Source: Ornithodoros turicata
Taxonomy: Eukaryota; Arthropoda; Arachnida; Ixodida; Argasidae
Assembly: GCF_037126465.1 (NCBI RefSeq)
Contig: NC_088206.1
Span: 7,043,187 to 7,107,186 of the forward strand
Direction of reading: 5' to 3'
Length of the DNA: 64,000 nucleotides
Part shown: positions 11,048 to 22,300 of the stretch, one piece after another
Numbering within the stretch: position 1 is the first letter of the stretch
Layout of the letters: each line of letters opens with the position of its first letter
Program-made: the position numbers and the translations under genes
Notes under the pieces: model-generated
Told to the model about the DNA's origin: nothing
Database searches by the model: none
The model's input: only the letters and a program-made list of their open reading frames with translations

Positions 11048-11285
11048 TAACATGGAAATAGCGCGCCGTCATCGTGCCACAGGCTTCTGTCAATTGCCGC
11101 AGACGATTTCTAACACGACTGCGGCTGTATAAATGGCTACCTGTCCTCCTGTTGTCATGGCTACAGACGCCAAAGACGCGGTTGTGCTCTCTTAGAAAAA
11201 GGGGAGGAGCAGTTACACTTTTTAGGAGGCAATAGTTGCCAACATACGTTGTGCGTAAAATGTTGCAAAGTTCTACCTGCTACCT

Positions 11286-12300
11286 CACTCTCAAAACAGA
11301 ACTTCACCGCATAGCTCGTTGTGCGCAACCCATTGTCACAATCAGACTTGTGCCCGTTACCAAAAAATAGGAACTAAATAACGTTATCCGTTACTTGCTA
11401 GCTTGCGGCTCGTTACTTCAGAAAAAAGTAAATACGTTACTCGTTACCAACATACAAAAGTAACGAGTTCTCGTTACTCACAGGTAACGAGTTACGTTTA
11501 CGTTACCGCCGCATAGTTAAAGGAGCCAACAAACATGCCGTGACTTGCCTTCAACTCATGATTAATGAGAAAGAGAACTTCACAAGAAGCTGATACTCGA
11601 AATTTACATAAGTGATCTTCGTTCTCTTTCGTGTGAAGACATCTGCTGCCGAAGTAGGGGTGATCGGAGGTTATGAAAACACAAGAAAAGACACCGGTTT
11701 TCGTGCTACCGATCACTAACGGTTCCCAAGAACAGACGAGGGGCTGCGTCATAATTTAGGGCGTTCAGAAGCTTACGAAAGACAAGAAAAGGCTAGAAGT
11801 CGAAACGCGTTTTTTTGTAGCCATGGCGCAGTTGGTGCCCATTCTTGGGAAGGAGTGATGGTCGGAGATTACGGAAACAAGAGAACAGACAAGGCCATTC
11901 GTTTAAGAGGATTCAGCACGTCAACAACACATCTAGCGAGGGACTGCAATAATACTTTGAGTCACACGTGGTCGTGGGTCACGCAGGTCCACGCATTGCG
12001 CCACGCGGAGTGCTGAAATGTGCTCCCCCGCGCTGAAGAAAAGGAACGAGTAACGTCAGTAACGAGTTACCAGGTTTTGTAACTGATTCCATTACTATTG
12101 CCATTTTTGAAAAAGTAACTGAATTGTTACTTCGTTACCAAAAAAAAGTAACCGTTACCACGTAACGAGTTACTTGTAACGAGTTAGGCAAAACTATGCC
12201 ACGAATGATGGGGTTAACGCTTCTGATTCGGTGAGCGAGGGGGGTGTACGCTTTTCTGTAGCAATTTGGATATATAATAACTGCTTTTGCCACCCTTTTA
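11286..12300. mobile_element. C-type MITE interrupted by a hAT-like element
   Basis: The left arm CACTCTCAAAACAGAACTTC begins at 11286. The element breaks at 11342 and resumes at 12199 with CCACGAATGATGGGGTTAAC and GAGGGGGGTGTACGC, which is the expected continuation seen in the intact C-type copy at 40221-40472. The right arm is missing after about 12300. Confidence 0.75.
11343..12198. mobile_element. Non-autonomous hAT-like element with TAACGAGTTAC repeats
   Basis: The ends CAGACTTGTGCC and GGCAAAACTATG form a short imperfect TIR of hAT style. Both subterminal regions (11355-11515 and 12045-12190) are packed with GTAACGAGTTAC and variants. The host MITE sequence flanking it shows a degraded 8-bp duplication (TCAC-AAT on the left versus CCACGAAT on the right). 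It is about 856 bp and no transposase is encoded. An 84-codon ORF inside (11498-11752, -) has no domain. Confidence 0.7.
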
Positions 12301-12329
12301 CACCCTTTATCAGAGGCTATGTTGACTTA

Positions 12330-12403
12330 CACTCTTAAAAATGAACTTCACCACATAGCACGCTCCTATCCAACCATCATCCCGAATGACAACTTTCTCG
12401 CCC
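12330..12403. mobile_element. Solo left arm of B-type MITE
   Basis: Begins CACTCTTAAAAATGAACTTC after TA (12328-12329) and stops at TTTCTCGCCC, where another copy starts after TA (12404-12405). The second copy apparently inserted into or replaced the rest of this one. Confidence 0.8.
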
Positions 12404-12405
12404 TA

Positions 12406-12560
12406 CACTCTTAAAAATGAACTTCACCGCATAGCACGCTCCTAGCCAACCATAATCTCGAATGATATCGTTATCTGCCCTGATTTGTTGAAAACGGTAG
12501 GCGTACGCCTTTTTTGTGACAATTATGAACAGCATAAGTGGACAGCATAATTTTAGAGTG
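12406..12560. mobile_element. A-type MITE with deleted right arm
   Basis: The left arm is complete through the centre (AATTATGAACAGCATAAGTG), then jumps to TTTTAGAGTG at 12551-12560. This removes nearly the whole right arm. Such internal deletion is expected if the hairpin is bypassed in replication (inference). Confidence 0.8.
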
Positions 12561-12562
12561 GA

Positions 12563-12606
12563 CACTCTTAGAAATGAACTTTACTGCATAGCACGCTCCT
12601 AGCCGA
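12563..12606. mobile_element. Solo left-arm fragment of CACTCTTA MITE
   Basis: The sequence CACTCTTAGAAATGAACTTT then GCATAGCACGCTCCTAGCC stops abruptly. It is the third consecutive left arm in 280 bp. Confidence 0.75.
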
Positions 12607-13558
12607 GGAGTAAAAGACTACCAATGCAATCTTCTCGTGTGCAATGCAGGCGAAGCGAAAGACCGCGGCTAAGAATGTTACAATCAGACACTCAAGGAAG
12701 TGGATCCCGAGGGTCACACGTGTCGGAAACTTCGTTTTTGCTTGCAAGCTGGAAAGTGTGGGCTACGAAACCATGGCAACGCGAGTACCTACGTTAATAT
12801 AAGACATAAAGAGGATGAAATAGGTTGATGGTCGTCTTGTGCTGCACGTTGTCGTTATACGTACAAAGCCAAATGTACGCCGTAAATAAATCTATTTGTA
12901 AAACGTACTGCATATACGGTGCAAACGTTGACGACGAAGCTTTGTTTGGTTGAGCGGGATGGATTAAAGGACGATGAAAACGAGAATATAAAGTTTCAGT
13001 CAAATACATTTCAAGCATGCGCACAAACGACAAAGACAGAAAAAGGTTAGCAACAGCGATATCTGAATAGAATATGTATTTCGCTTGTCTACGAAATGTT
13101 CACAATATGACAAAGCCTGACCGAACACACGACCATAACCATGGGCCCGTGACAGCCTCCGACACTGCTGAAAAATCTCGGACTTGTATGCCACACGGCC
13201 GCCATCTTTTAGAAATAAAACGATGTCATTTCACTTCCACAGTCCAAGTATACAGGAAATACGAGGAACGTGCTATAATTGCATCAACTTGTAGCTAGCC
13301 AACTAGGAGAATTAGACTATGTATAGATGAGGCCAGTTAGCCGTACATGTCCGTTGTGAAGAGATATCACACATATCACATCCGATATCTATCACATTAT
13401 ATAGCTGCCTCGAACTTCGTGTAGTTTTCCTTTCTCTTTTTTCATATTCATTTTTGTTTTTGTTTTTTCGTTTAGTAACAGCTGCTGACATTTTTGGTCG
13501 ATGTCCTGATTTTATTGCATTGCCCGTTATACTTGTTAAGTTCTTGTAGCGTAATATT
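12607..13558. other. Unannotated stretch
   Basis: No gene or element boundary recognised. Small ORFs on both strands lack domains. Confidence 0.3.
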
Positions 13559-13610
13559 GTGTGTGTGTGTGTGTGTGTGGGTGGGTGAGTGGGTGGGTGG
13601 GTGGGTGTGG
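13559..13610. repeat. GT / GGGT microsatellite
   Basis: (GT)n running into (GGGT)n with minor interruptions. Its translation gives the spurious VCVCVCGWVSGWVGG and HTHPPTHPPTH peptides. Confidence 0.95.
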
Positions 13611-14356
13611 GTATCACGTGAGGTGTGATGATGCAAGTGGCGGGAGTGGAAAGCACAAGACGCCATGCCTTTCGCTAGGATGGCCCCGCAGAGGAAGGTT
13701 CTTAGTGAAGATTCTTGTCTTGTATACTTGCAATGCGAAGTCGTTCAGAAAAGATTGCAAAGATTCCTAAACATCTGAACAGGGTTCGAAATGCAATGCA
13801 TTTGTAAGAGATAATCTCGAAATATTAACATATTATACGCTAAGAACTCAGAGAAAGAACCGTGTGAAGTTCTGCCCACAATTCGTAGCGACACAGCTGT
13901 CGCTGTATTTCAGCTGCGAGTACCAAAGTGTGCGTACCTACTCGGAATTTTTTTTTTCCTTTGATTTTCTCGTTAGACTCCTCTGCAGATGGTGTGGTGC
14001 TCACATCTCTAACGACACGGATGCATTTTCCGACCGAAGTTCCACCACCATCAATATCGTACCTCATTAGTGTGCGCTCCATACTGTGCGAGATTGATAG
14101 CGCGTTTTCTGATCCGAATCTATGACGAGCACTTTTTTTTTTATTCCGTATCCAACTCGTATTTGCCCATGTGGCAAATGTTCCCAGCTCATTAGCGTTA
14201 ATCATTTCCGAGATTCAGAAAAATTATTAGTCTTTGTCGAGGAAGCCTGTTGTTGAGGACGACTTTTGCAACATCCCATCTTCTGCTTTGTGACATCAAT
14301 CTCGCTTTTATTTCTAGTGAAGGAAGGAAAGGTCAAGCTCGCTTTACTCAGCTCTA
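13611..14356. other. Unannotated stretch
   Basis: An ORF of 121 codons (13840-14205, -) overlaps two plus-strand ORFs; no domain is visible on either strand. A T-rich run lies at 14131-14142. Confidence 0.3.
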
Positions 14357-14598
14357 CACTCTTAAAAATGAACTTCACCGCATAGCACGCTCCTAGCCAA
14401 CCATAATCTCGAATGATATCGTTATTTGCCCTGATTTGTTGAAAACGGGAGGCAGGCGTACGGCTTTTTTGTGACACATAATTGTCACAAAAAAGGCGTA
14501 CGCCTACCGTTTTCAACAAATCAGGGCAGATAACGATATCATTCGAGATTATGGTTGGCTAGGAGCGTGCTATGCGGTGAAGTTCATTTTTAAGAGTG
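14357..14598. mobile_element. CACTCTTA palindromic MITE, A-type core
   Basis: A 242-bp palindrome with TA on both sides (14355-14356 and 14599-14600). The centre is shortened to GTGACACATAATTGTCAC. The left core has an extra AGGC (GGAGGCAGGCGTACGG), a small arm asymmetry. Confidence 0.92.
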
Positions 14599-14712
14599 TA
14601 CCTGCAGCTCTAATATATTTGTTTTATTTTAAATATGTTTTGTCAGGCACAAAATGGGAAGACGGCGTGGCCCCGCTGGTCATTGACGGCCGCCTAAGCA
14701 GCACAACATCCT

Positions 14713-15002
14713 AGCCCAATATTGGACCGATATTGGCATTACTGGCCCAAATATTGGTCCAATCTTGGTCCAATATAGGGCTGGCATTGCCAATATTAGC
14801 CCAAATATTGGTCCAATCTTGGTCCAATATAGGGCCGGCATTGCCAATATTGGTCCAATATTGGGCTGGCATTGCCAATATTGGCCCAATATTCGTCCAA
14901 TCTTTGTCTAATATAGGGCCGGAATTGCCAATATTGGCCCAATATTCGTCCAACCTTGGTCCAATATAGGGCCGGCATTGCCAGTATTGGTCCAATATTG
15001 GG
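14713..15002. repeat. Minisatellite of CCAATATTGG-type units
   Basis: Tandem units of roughly 45-60 bp are built from CCAATATTGGCCCAATATT, GGTCCAATCTTGGTCCAATA and TAGGGCCGGCATTGCC. Units are rich in self-complementary CCAATATTGG. All six frames stay open across much of it because units are multiples of three without stops, giving the repeated spurious peptide ALYWTKIGPI. Not a gene. Confidence 0.9.
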
Positions 15003-16335
15003 TCAAGATGTGTTGCTTCGGCGGTGATGACAAAGTGGCGGTCCAGATGACGTCCCCATTTGGCCAGGACAGATGTTGATGAATAAAGGAACGGAACAGC
15101 AGGCGTGCTACCAAATGCAAGATAGACGGTTATTAAGACTAAGTTGGTAAATGGCCGAATTAAAGAGTTTATAGATGTTAATGCGTCCACGCTGGCCGAT
15201 GAACTCCCGTGGTCTTTCTCGCGCCCATCGCTTTTGCGGATGGGCGATGCCACGATGAAGCCGACGATTGGTCGGTGGCAGTGATGATGATGCTGCTACC
15301 ATTCACAGTTGTTAGAATTTTTTGTTTTAAAGTAAAATATTTTTGTTCAACACTTTTCTCGTTTACGTTTTTGCGTAGCGTCGTTTAGTAGTCCTGAAGT
15401 TAGTCCCAAAATTAGTCCTCGGCTTGAAATCGTGAAACTGAAACATCCAGAGAAAATGAAAAGATCCAGTAGCCGTAAGAGACTGGGACGTTGGACGTTA
15501 AATACAATTGTGTCGCTAATTTTGTTGTTGTATGTTCCCTTTAGTAATGACGTCAAGTTCAATAGCAGAAGCTAATTAGACGTTCGATTCTACCGACGAG
15601 CGTAACAAGGAGCCGAGAGATCCACATAGAATCGTCCCGCCGGGACGCCGGTAACCTCATTTCACTCCAACTCTAGATTGGATTGAAGAATACGTCGAAA
15701 CGCTACCTTTGAACGCATTCTTCGATCTAAACTTACCTTGAAAAACTTAGTTACGGTGCCGTTCTATTTGTATTTGATCCTCCTTTACGTTTGCGTTTCT
15801 TATTTTCTGCGAATTTGGGAACCTTTCAGCAGGAAAGCACAAGACTGCTCTTGTGCGAACGTCAACAGCGCAGAACTTTTCAATACCAGTTTCGTTAAAG
15901 TCTTGTGAACAAACTCCCAGGCAATGTCCATTCAATTGAGCGCACGCCTGTAACGAACGTTCTTCAATATTGGGATGGACAAACTCGGCATGGTCTCTCA
16001 TAGCACAGCGGCATGCTGTAGCTCACATGTTCGGGGCGTTTTTATTATGTTTATTACGAGCGGAGCGGCATTGCTGAACTGGCTCCCAAAACTTACTCAA
16101 AAGTGTGGGTTTGAAATATGGAGCAACTCCGACGGAAGTTAGTTCCCCACTGAATTCAAGCCAGCTATCTAAAAAATCTATTTTAACGATCGTTATGTCG
16201 TAAATGGAGCATCCATTAATGCGCGCCTGCCTGCGCCTGCGCCCTACTGCGTGCCTGTTTTTCTTCTCTGCCTTTTTCCTTCTTTCTTTTTGTTTATTTT
16301 GAGTTTCCTTCTTGATATTCTTTTTTCTTTATTTC
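15003..16335. other. Unannotated stretch
   Basis: No supportable gene. ORFs at 15108-15302, 15347-15562 and 15747-16001 (all -) carry no recognised domain. Tail-like T-rich sequence starts near 16255. Confidence 0.3.
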
Positions 16336-16434
16336 TCTTTTTCGGAATAGCAAGCTGGCAATAGCCTGGCTGACATTTCCTTTTTCGTTTTTACTTTTTT
16401 CTTTCACTTAAAACTTATTAAACATATCCCCCCC
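16336..16434 (+). mobile_element. LINE 3'-end fragment with poly(C) tail
   Basis: CGGAATAGCAAGCTGGCAAT, AGCCTGGCTGACATTTCC, T-rich runs, then AAACATATCCCCCCC. Same family as 2880-3011. A (CA)n microsatellite follows directly at 16435-16450. Confidence 0.7.
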
Positions 16435-16450
16435 ACACACACACACACAC

Positions 16451-17449
16451 TAATGAATATTTGAGCGTAAACATTTTAAATTAAAGGGCGGTCTCGTACA
16501 GATCGGGTGATTCGGAAACTTAAGTGAAGTTATAATGACGCTGAACATCGATGAACAAGCATAAAACGCTCTTCGAGAAATTTGCAAACACAGCAGTAAC
16601 ACACGTTACCATTAGATTGTTTGTTTGTTTTTGTTCTTCTCTTTTTTTTTTTTTTTTTTTCAAATACAGTCACTGAATGGAACAGATTACTTCAACACAC
16701 GATCAACAACCAGGCCTCAACATTTCCGTGACCAGTTACATCATCATTGTACTGCATCGGTATAGTAACTATGTACATTTGTCCACATCACCCCCGGCAT
16801 TGGGGTAGCGTATCGCCCCTGGCGATGAAACTCATCATCTCAAAATAAAGTTGTGTTCGTTGTACCTTTGGTACAATTCAAACGTTTGCTTTGTATTTGC
16901 ACACACTTCGATTAGTAGTTGCCTGTAGATTCATTACTCAACTATCTGGACACATCACTCTCACAAAATCACGAGAAAGTCACGTTGACGTTTTCTTTTT
17001 TTTTTTTTTGAAAGAAGACGAGTCTTTCACTGAAATTTGTGCGCGCCTTTGCGCCCTTGTTAACGTCGTACGATATCAGTTGGATGCTAACAACAACGAA
17101 AACGACAACAACAACAATATATGATGACGATGAGATGGGGTGTTTCACCGCGGTGGAGCTGTACCCAACGAAAAGGAACCGTATTCACCTCTGAGACTTT
17201 CCGCCAATTAAAACGAAGCAAAGTCGTCCAAAGCCTTCGTCCGGCGTTCGCCATGCTGAAAACTATGAAGCTACATATTCAGACTACGCACACTCGAAAT
17301 TATGACGCAAACTCATAAAATTAATTTTAAAAATTATATAAAAATTAAATAAACATAAACAAACAAATTAAATAAAGGTAAACGGGCTTAGTCGTGTCCG
17401 GGATATTTTACATGAAAACGTCACCATCTCCGATTCCTTTGCGGGATTT
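16451..17449. other. Unannotated stretch
   Basis: Contains poly(T) runs (16640-16660 and 16999-17009) and AT-rich sequence at 17315-17375. No gene recognised. Confidence 0.3.
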
Positions 17450-17691
17450 TAGTATCTTCGTCGTATCTTCGTAGTATCATCGTAGTATCATCGTAGTATC
17501 ATCGTAGTATCATCGTAGTATCATCGTAGTATCATCGTAGTATCATCGTAGTATCATCGGGATATCTTCGGGATATCTTCGGGATATCTTCGGGATATCT
17601 TCGGGATACCTTCGGGATATCTTCGGGATATCTTCGGGATATCTTCGGGATATCTTCGGGATATCTTCGGGATATCTTCGGGATATCTTCA
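17450..17691. repeat. Two-phase 11-bp minisatellite
   Basis: After two divergent units, TAGTATCATCG repeats 8 times (17472-17559). The array then switches sharply to GGATATCTTCG repeated 12 times (17560-17691), with one GGATACCTTCG variant. Both units are 11 bp and share the frame of the repeat, so one is derived from the other. It lies 92 bp upstream of the LINE's left target duplication. Confidence 0.97.
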
Positions 17692-17898
17692 GTGTCGGTT
17701 TCTGTATTTTGTTTATGTGATCTACAGGACTTGACTCCCCTCTTCGTATACGCTTCCGGGGTTTTAGTGAAAGAAATACAAGTATTTATTCATTTATTTT
17801 GCCAGCGCTGCGAATTTAGGCTTCGAACCACTACATAAATCCCCAGATAAGATTCCTAACCTTCCTTCACGGTCAGCAACGTGCTGTCGGAGGAGGAG

Positions 17899-19317
17899 AT
17901 GGACGACGCGCCTCGGTGCAGAAGCCCAGGAGCTCCTGTCACCCAAGGTATCGACACGAACGGGGGGCCCTGTGTGACTCACCGCAGTTCTCCGGCCGGA
18001 AGGCAACCGGTGAAGCGTCTGCGGCAAGAAGATGAGAATTCTGAGGACCCATTGGAGAAGCTATCCTCAGAGGACACCGAAATAGTCGAGGAAATAGTCG
18101 AGGATGACGATCCTCGCCCTTTTGAGGTCGTGACGTATAAGAAGAATCGTCCCACTGGTATACCCATTATTTTCAAGCCTGCAGTCCTTGGTCGCTCTCT
18201 ACGGGAGGTCAACCCAAACCAAATCGCTGGCGACATCGTGAAACGAAGCCAAGAGAAGGTTTTGTCGCATCGCCTTACTAAAGATGGGGCGCTTGTGATC
18301 AACGTTGCGTCCGAGGGTTCAGCGAAGAGCCTATTGGGTCTTACGGTAATTGCTGGGATCGAAGTGGAAGCCTCCGTCCCGCCATCGTATCTGAGAACAA
18401 TGGGGCGGATTGACAACGTCCCCAAGTGGTACACCGAAGACCAGCTTATAGAATATCTTCATCCGTATGGAGTGACACATGTTAAGCGTGAAGTTGTGTT
18501 TTCGCGTGAGGAAGATGGTTCTTCCAAGAAATACTCCAAGGCAAGCGTGATTCTAACCTTTGCAGAGGGACATCCACTCCCACAGGACGTACCCTTGGGA
18601 TTTACCAGTCATCCGGTACAGGAGTACATCGCTCCACCAGTACAGTGCTACAACTGTCAGCGTTTTGGTCATTATGCTCGGGACTGCCGAGGCGGTCAAC
18701 ACTGCAAGATATGTTCTGGACCGCACGACTTCAAAGAATGCACATCCAAGAGAGAACCAAGGTGCGCCAACTGTGGAGGACCCCACACAGCCACATACGG
18801 GGCATGCAGAGTGGCAAAAGCCGCATACGCTAATAGGACGCAGAAGGCAACGAGTGCTGCAGTTCGAGCTGTCAAGTGTGCAAATCCCGATTTCGTCCGG
18901 TTAGTTGAAAACCCTACGCCCATGCCTCGAACCAAATGCAACCAGACACGTCAGAATCATGCTCAGGCACCTGGTTCTGGCAAAAAGAAAAGTTACGCCT
19001 CTGTTGCCGATGGAAGCAGCAGGGAAAGTTGCGAGAAACATCCGATGTCTCCAAGCGCTGGTCACAGCCAGCAAGTGGCTCCGACGAGTAGCACTGCGTC
19101 GCCCCATCGACCTCGGCAGCGGCTCTCCACCAAAGCAAGCGCCCCGATAAATTTCGACGCAGTTGTTTCTTTACTCTTTGTTGCTCTGCGAGCTATTCTG
19201 CGTTCTCTGCCTTCAGCATCAGCGAATCTACCAGAAGTGCAGGCGTTGCTGTCTCTGGAGCCATTGTTCGACTTTCATTCCTCCGCGGCTCTCCTGTACG
19301 CCGGCGATGGAAAGTGA
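17899..19317 (+). CDS. LINE ORF1 protein (gag-like, CCHC zinc knuckles)
   Basis: A 472-residue nucleic-acid-binding ORF1 protein. I chose the ATG at 17899; the frame is open a few codons further up, but only from a GTG. The N-terminal 60 residues are acidic and low-complexity. A middle region (about 90-240) resembles the RRM-like part of I/Jockey-group ORF1 proteins. Three zinc knuckles follow from residue 250: CYNCQRFGHYARDC, CKICSGPHDFKEC and a third starting CANCGGPH. The C-terminal part is Ser/Ala/Pro-rich. In this group ORF1 packages LINE RNA into RNPs and acts as a chaperone (family knowledge). The stop codon overlaps the ORF2 start by 11 nt (ATGGAAAGTGA), implying coupled translation. 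Confidence 0.93.
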   Translation: MDDAPRCRSPGAPVTQGIDTNGGPCVTHRSSPAGRQPVKRLRQEDENSEDPLEKLSSEDTEIVEEIVEDDDPRPFEVVTYKKNRPTGIPIIFKPAVLGRSLREVNPNQIAGDIVKRSQEKVLSHRLTKDGALVINVASEGSAKSLLGLTVIAGIEVEASVPPSYLRTMGRIDNVPKWYTEDQLIEYLHPYGVTHVKREVVFSREEDGSSKKYSKASVILTFAEGHPLPQDVPLGFTSHPVQEYIAPPVQCYNCQRFGHYARDCRGGQHCKICSGPHDFKECTSKREPRCANCGGPHTATYGACRVAKAAYANRTQKATSAAVRAVKCANPDFVRLVENPTPMPRTKCNQTRQNHAQAPGSGKKKSYASVADGSSRESCEKHPMSPSAGHSQQVAPTSSTASPHRPRQRLSTKASAPINFDAVVSLLFVALRAILRSLPSASANLPEVQALLSLEPLFDFHSSAALLYAGDGK

Positions 19318-22300
19318 ATATAAAAGGACTACCATTTTTCAGTGGAACTGTAATGGGCTAAGCTCTAAGTTGGGCGATTTCCGGAACTTCGTGTATCGGC
19401 ATCGGTTTCCGATCCTTGCGCTCAGTGAACCTAACGTTAACCCGACGTTCAGACTGTCGAACTATGTCCTGTACAGTTCCCAACGAGTTTCCGGTGTAAG
19501 TCGGGCTATGTTAGCAGTCCGAAAGGACGTACCATCAGGAAACTTGAAAGTGTCCAGTGACGAGCATTTCGAACATGTACAGTGTTGTGTATTGATGAAT
19601 AACCGACGGGTGACTGTCGCCAGTGTATACATCTCCCCGAGCGTCCGTATATCCGAAGACCAGGTTAGAGGTTTTTTTATGGACCTTCCCGTACCCTTCA
19701 TCGTATGTGGCGACTTTAACGCCCACAGCGTTGTCTGGGGAAGCGCCCGGTCTGACGGGCGAGGGCAGATCGTCGAACGGTGCTTAGAGGAAGTCAGGGC
19801 CATATGTGTTAACGATGGATCACCCACCTTCTATAGAGGCCCAAGGTACAAGAGCTGTCTCGATGTCACCTTCTGTTCTGAGGACCAAGCGCAGCACCTA
19901 CATTGGGCAACTAACTTGGAGTCCATGGGGAGCGATCATGTACCAGTGCTTATTTCACATTCGTTAATGGCTACCCGAAGCCACAGAGTGCGGGTCACAG
20001 ATTGGAAGCTATTTGAAATAGAAGCGGATGCCACTGTCCAGCGTGCTGCCAACATCGCAGCCTTTGAGGCCCAGATATCTGCTACGGTGGACAAAGTGAC
20101 AATCCTCACTTCAGCCCCAAGAGCACACCAGTCTGTGGACGTTGAGTACCAACGTCTACGGGCAATTCGACGCCGTGCCGAGCGCCGTTTCCGTAGAACT
20201 GGCCGTATCGAAGACTACAAAGAGGCCTGTAAGGTTAAAGTCATTATCCGCAGACATCTGGGGAAGCTTTCCTCCAAACGGTGGAAATCTTTCTGTGAAA
20301 CATTAAACCCACATGCCACTACAGGACACATGTGGCGAATTGTGAAAGGCTTAGGAGCACCGGTGAGTCAGCTTTTTCCATTCCGCGCTCTTACCGTGCA
20401 TCATGGTACGTCAGAAACAGCTGCTGGAGAAGAATTTTGCGCGTTACTCCTAAAACCATCGACAGCGTCCCTAACTTCTGGGTACCAGGTGTCAACGCAA
20501 GAGGCACTTTGCGCTGTCGACTTAAACCAAAATGCTGAAGATACTGCGATGGATCTTGACTTCACCCCTCAGGAGCTGGAAACAGCCATTCAAGCGTGCA
20601 ATCGCCGGTCGTCCCCGGGCCCGGATGGTGTATCGTACCAAATGATAATGCATCTTGGCCATGTGGCTCGGAATGTATTGCTTCGGTTGATGAATGACCA
20701 ATGGCAAAAGGGAACTATCCCTGAGGGCTGGAAGGTATCGCGAGCAATACCTATTCTGAAGCCGGGGAAAGCGCCAAGTCAAATAGACTCGTTTCGCCCA
20801 ATAAGCTTGACAAGTTGCTTGTGCAAGATTATGGAACGTATTATCTTATCTCGGATTGAGTGGTATTTGGAATCTCGCAATCGTCTGCCGAAAGAGATGG
20901 CGGGGTTCCGAAGAGGAAGGTGTACAATGGATTGCGTACTGGACCTAGTATCAACAGTTGAACAGGAGCGATTGGGTGGACGATTGACTGCAGCTGTGTT
21001 CCTTGACATCAAAAGGGCGTATGACACTGCAAGTCACCCTCATGTTCTGCATGGCCTCTACTCCCTCGGCATAAGGGGGCGAGCGCTGAGGTGGATTGCT
21101 AACTATTTAAGTGGCCGGGCGGTGTTCATGCGTACCAGCACCGGGGATACACAGAAACACTCAGTGACCGCAGGAGTGCCGCAGGGAGCAGTACTCAGTC
21201 CCATGCTTTTTAATGCCCTACTGGCGACACTCCCGTCCCTGTTACCACGAGGTGTACGTCTGAGTATGTATGCCGATGACTTATGTCTGTGGTCGTCCGG
21301 GAAACAGTGGCCAGCGCTTCGTACACGTCTTCAGGAGGCACTAGACAAAGTTACCATCTTCTTGTCTCAACGGGGCATGGATGTGTCGTTAGAGAAAACA
21401 GTAGTGATGGCGTTCACGAGGAAACGTTTACCGAACTTTCAGCTTCAAGTCAATGGTCAACAACTCCGAAGAGTAACACATCACAGGTTCCTTGGGGTCA
21501 TCGTGGACAGAGCTCTGTCCTGGTCAGCCGAAGTTCAGCGCATAAAGGAGAAAGCTACATCCGTCGTTAATGTCATGCGCTACATCGCAGGCAGTCGATG
21601 GGGAGCGTCTCCGACGGCTATGCTCGGTCTACATCATTCACTAATTCGTCAGATGTTGGCGTACTCCCTGCCACTTCTACAAGGTCTGTGTCCCACCTCA
21701 GAATCTATCCTCGAGAGTGTGGTTGCAAGGAGCCTAAAAGTGTGCTTGGGGGTTCATCGGTCAGCTTCTAACCAGCTCACAGTTGCAGAAGCGAAAGAAC
21801 CTCCGGTCCCAGCTCTAAGAGTTCAGGAATCACTTCGTCACTTCATCCGACTGTCAACGCGTCATCGTCGGCACCACCTTGTTGAAGCAATTAATAAGAG
21901 AGATAATTCCACTTTTCACCAGGCCATTCTGCCATACCGAGGCATCTCACCATCATATAAACGCATTCCAGCATCGCCTTTGCCATGGTGGAGTGTTGTG
22001 CCTCTCAGAGTCAATGCAGAAGTTCCAGGCCTTTCGTCGAAGAAGTCCTCAACCCCTTGCATGCAGCGACAGCTGAGCTTAGAATTGATCCAACGTCTGG
22101 ATGATCGCACGGCGGTATATACGGATGGCTCCACAATATCTACAGGATCCGCCTGTGCCTTCGTTGTACCAGCGTCGAATACTGCGCGCAGTGCCCGACT
22201 ATCGCATCGTACTTCGTCGACAGCAGCAGAGCTATACGCTCTTCTTCTAGCCATAGAGCATATCTCGTGCGCGCCTTCCCAGGGAAAATGGGTGATTTTC

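Noticed and set aside
13312..13656. 114-codon ORF with HTHPPTHPPTH
   Set aside because: Frame runs through a GT/GGGT microsatellite.
2027..14598. CRISPR-like spaced repeats
   Set aside because: Repeats are irregularly spaced, 240 bp long and palindromic with 2-bp target duplications; the genome is eukaryotic.
14711..15253. 180-codon minus-strand ORF rich in GPILAMPALYW repeats
   Set aside because: Translation of a minisatellite that is open in several frames on both strands.
19163..19306. Extended N-terminus for LINE ORF2 from 19163
   Set aside because: Lies within ORF1, lacks an ATG at the start, and adds no family-like sequence; the ATG at 19307 directly precedes the endonuclease.
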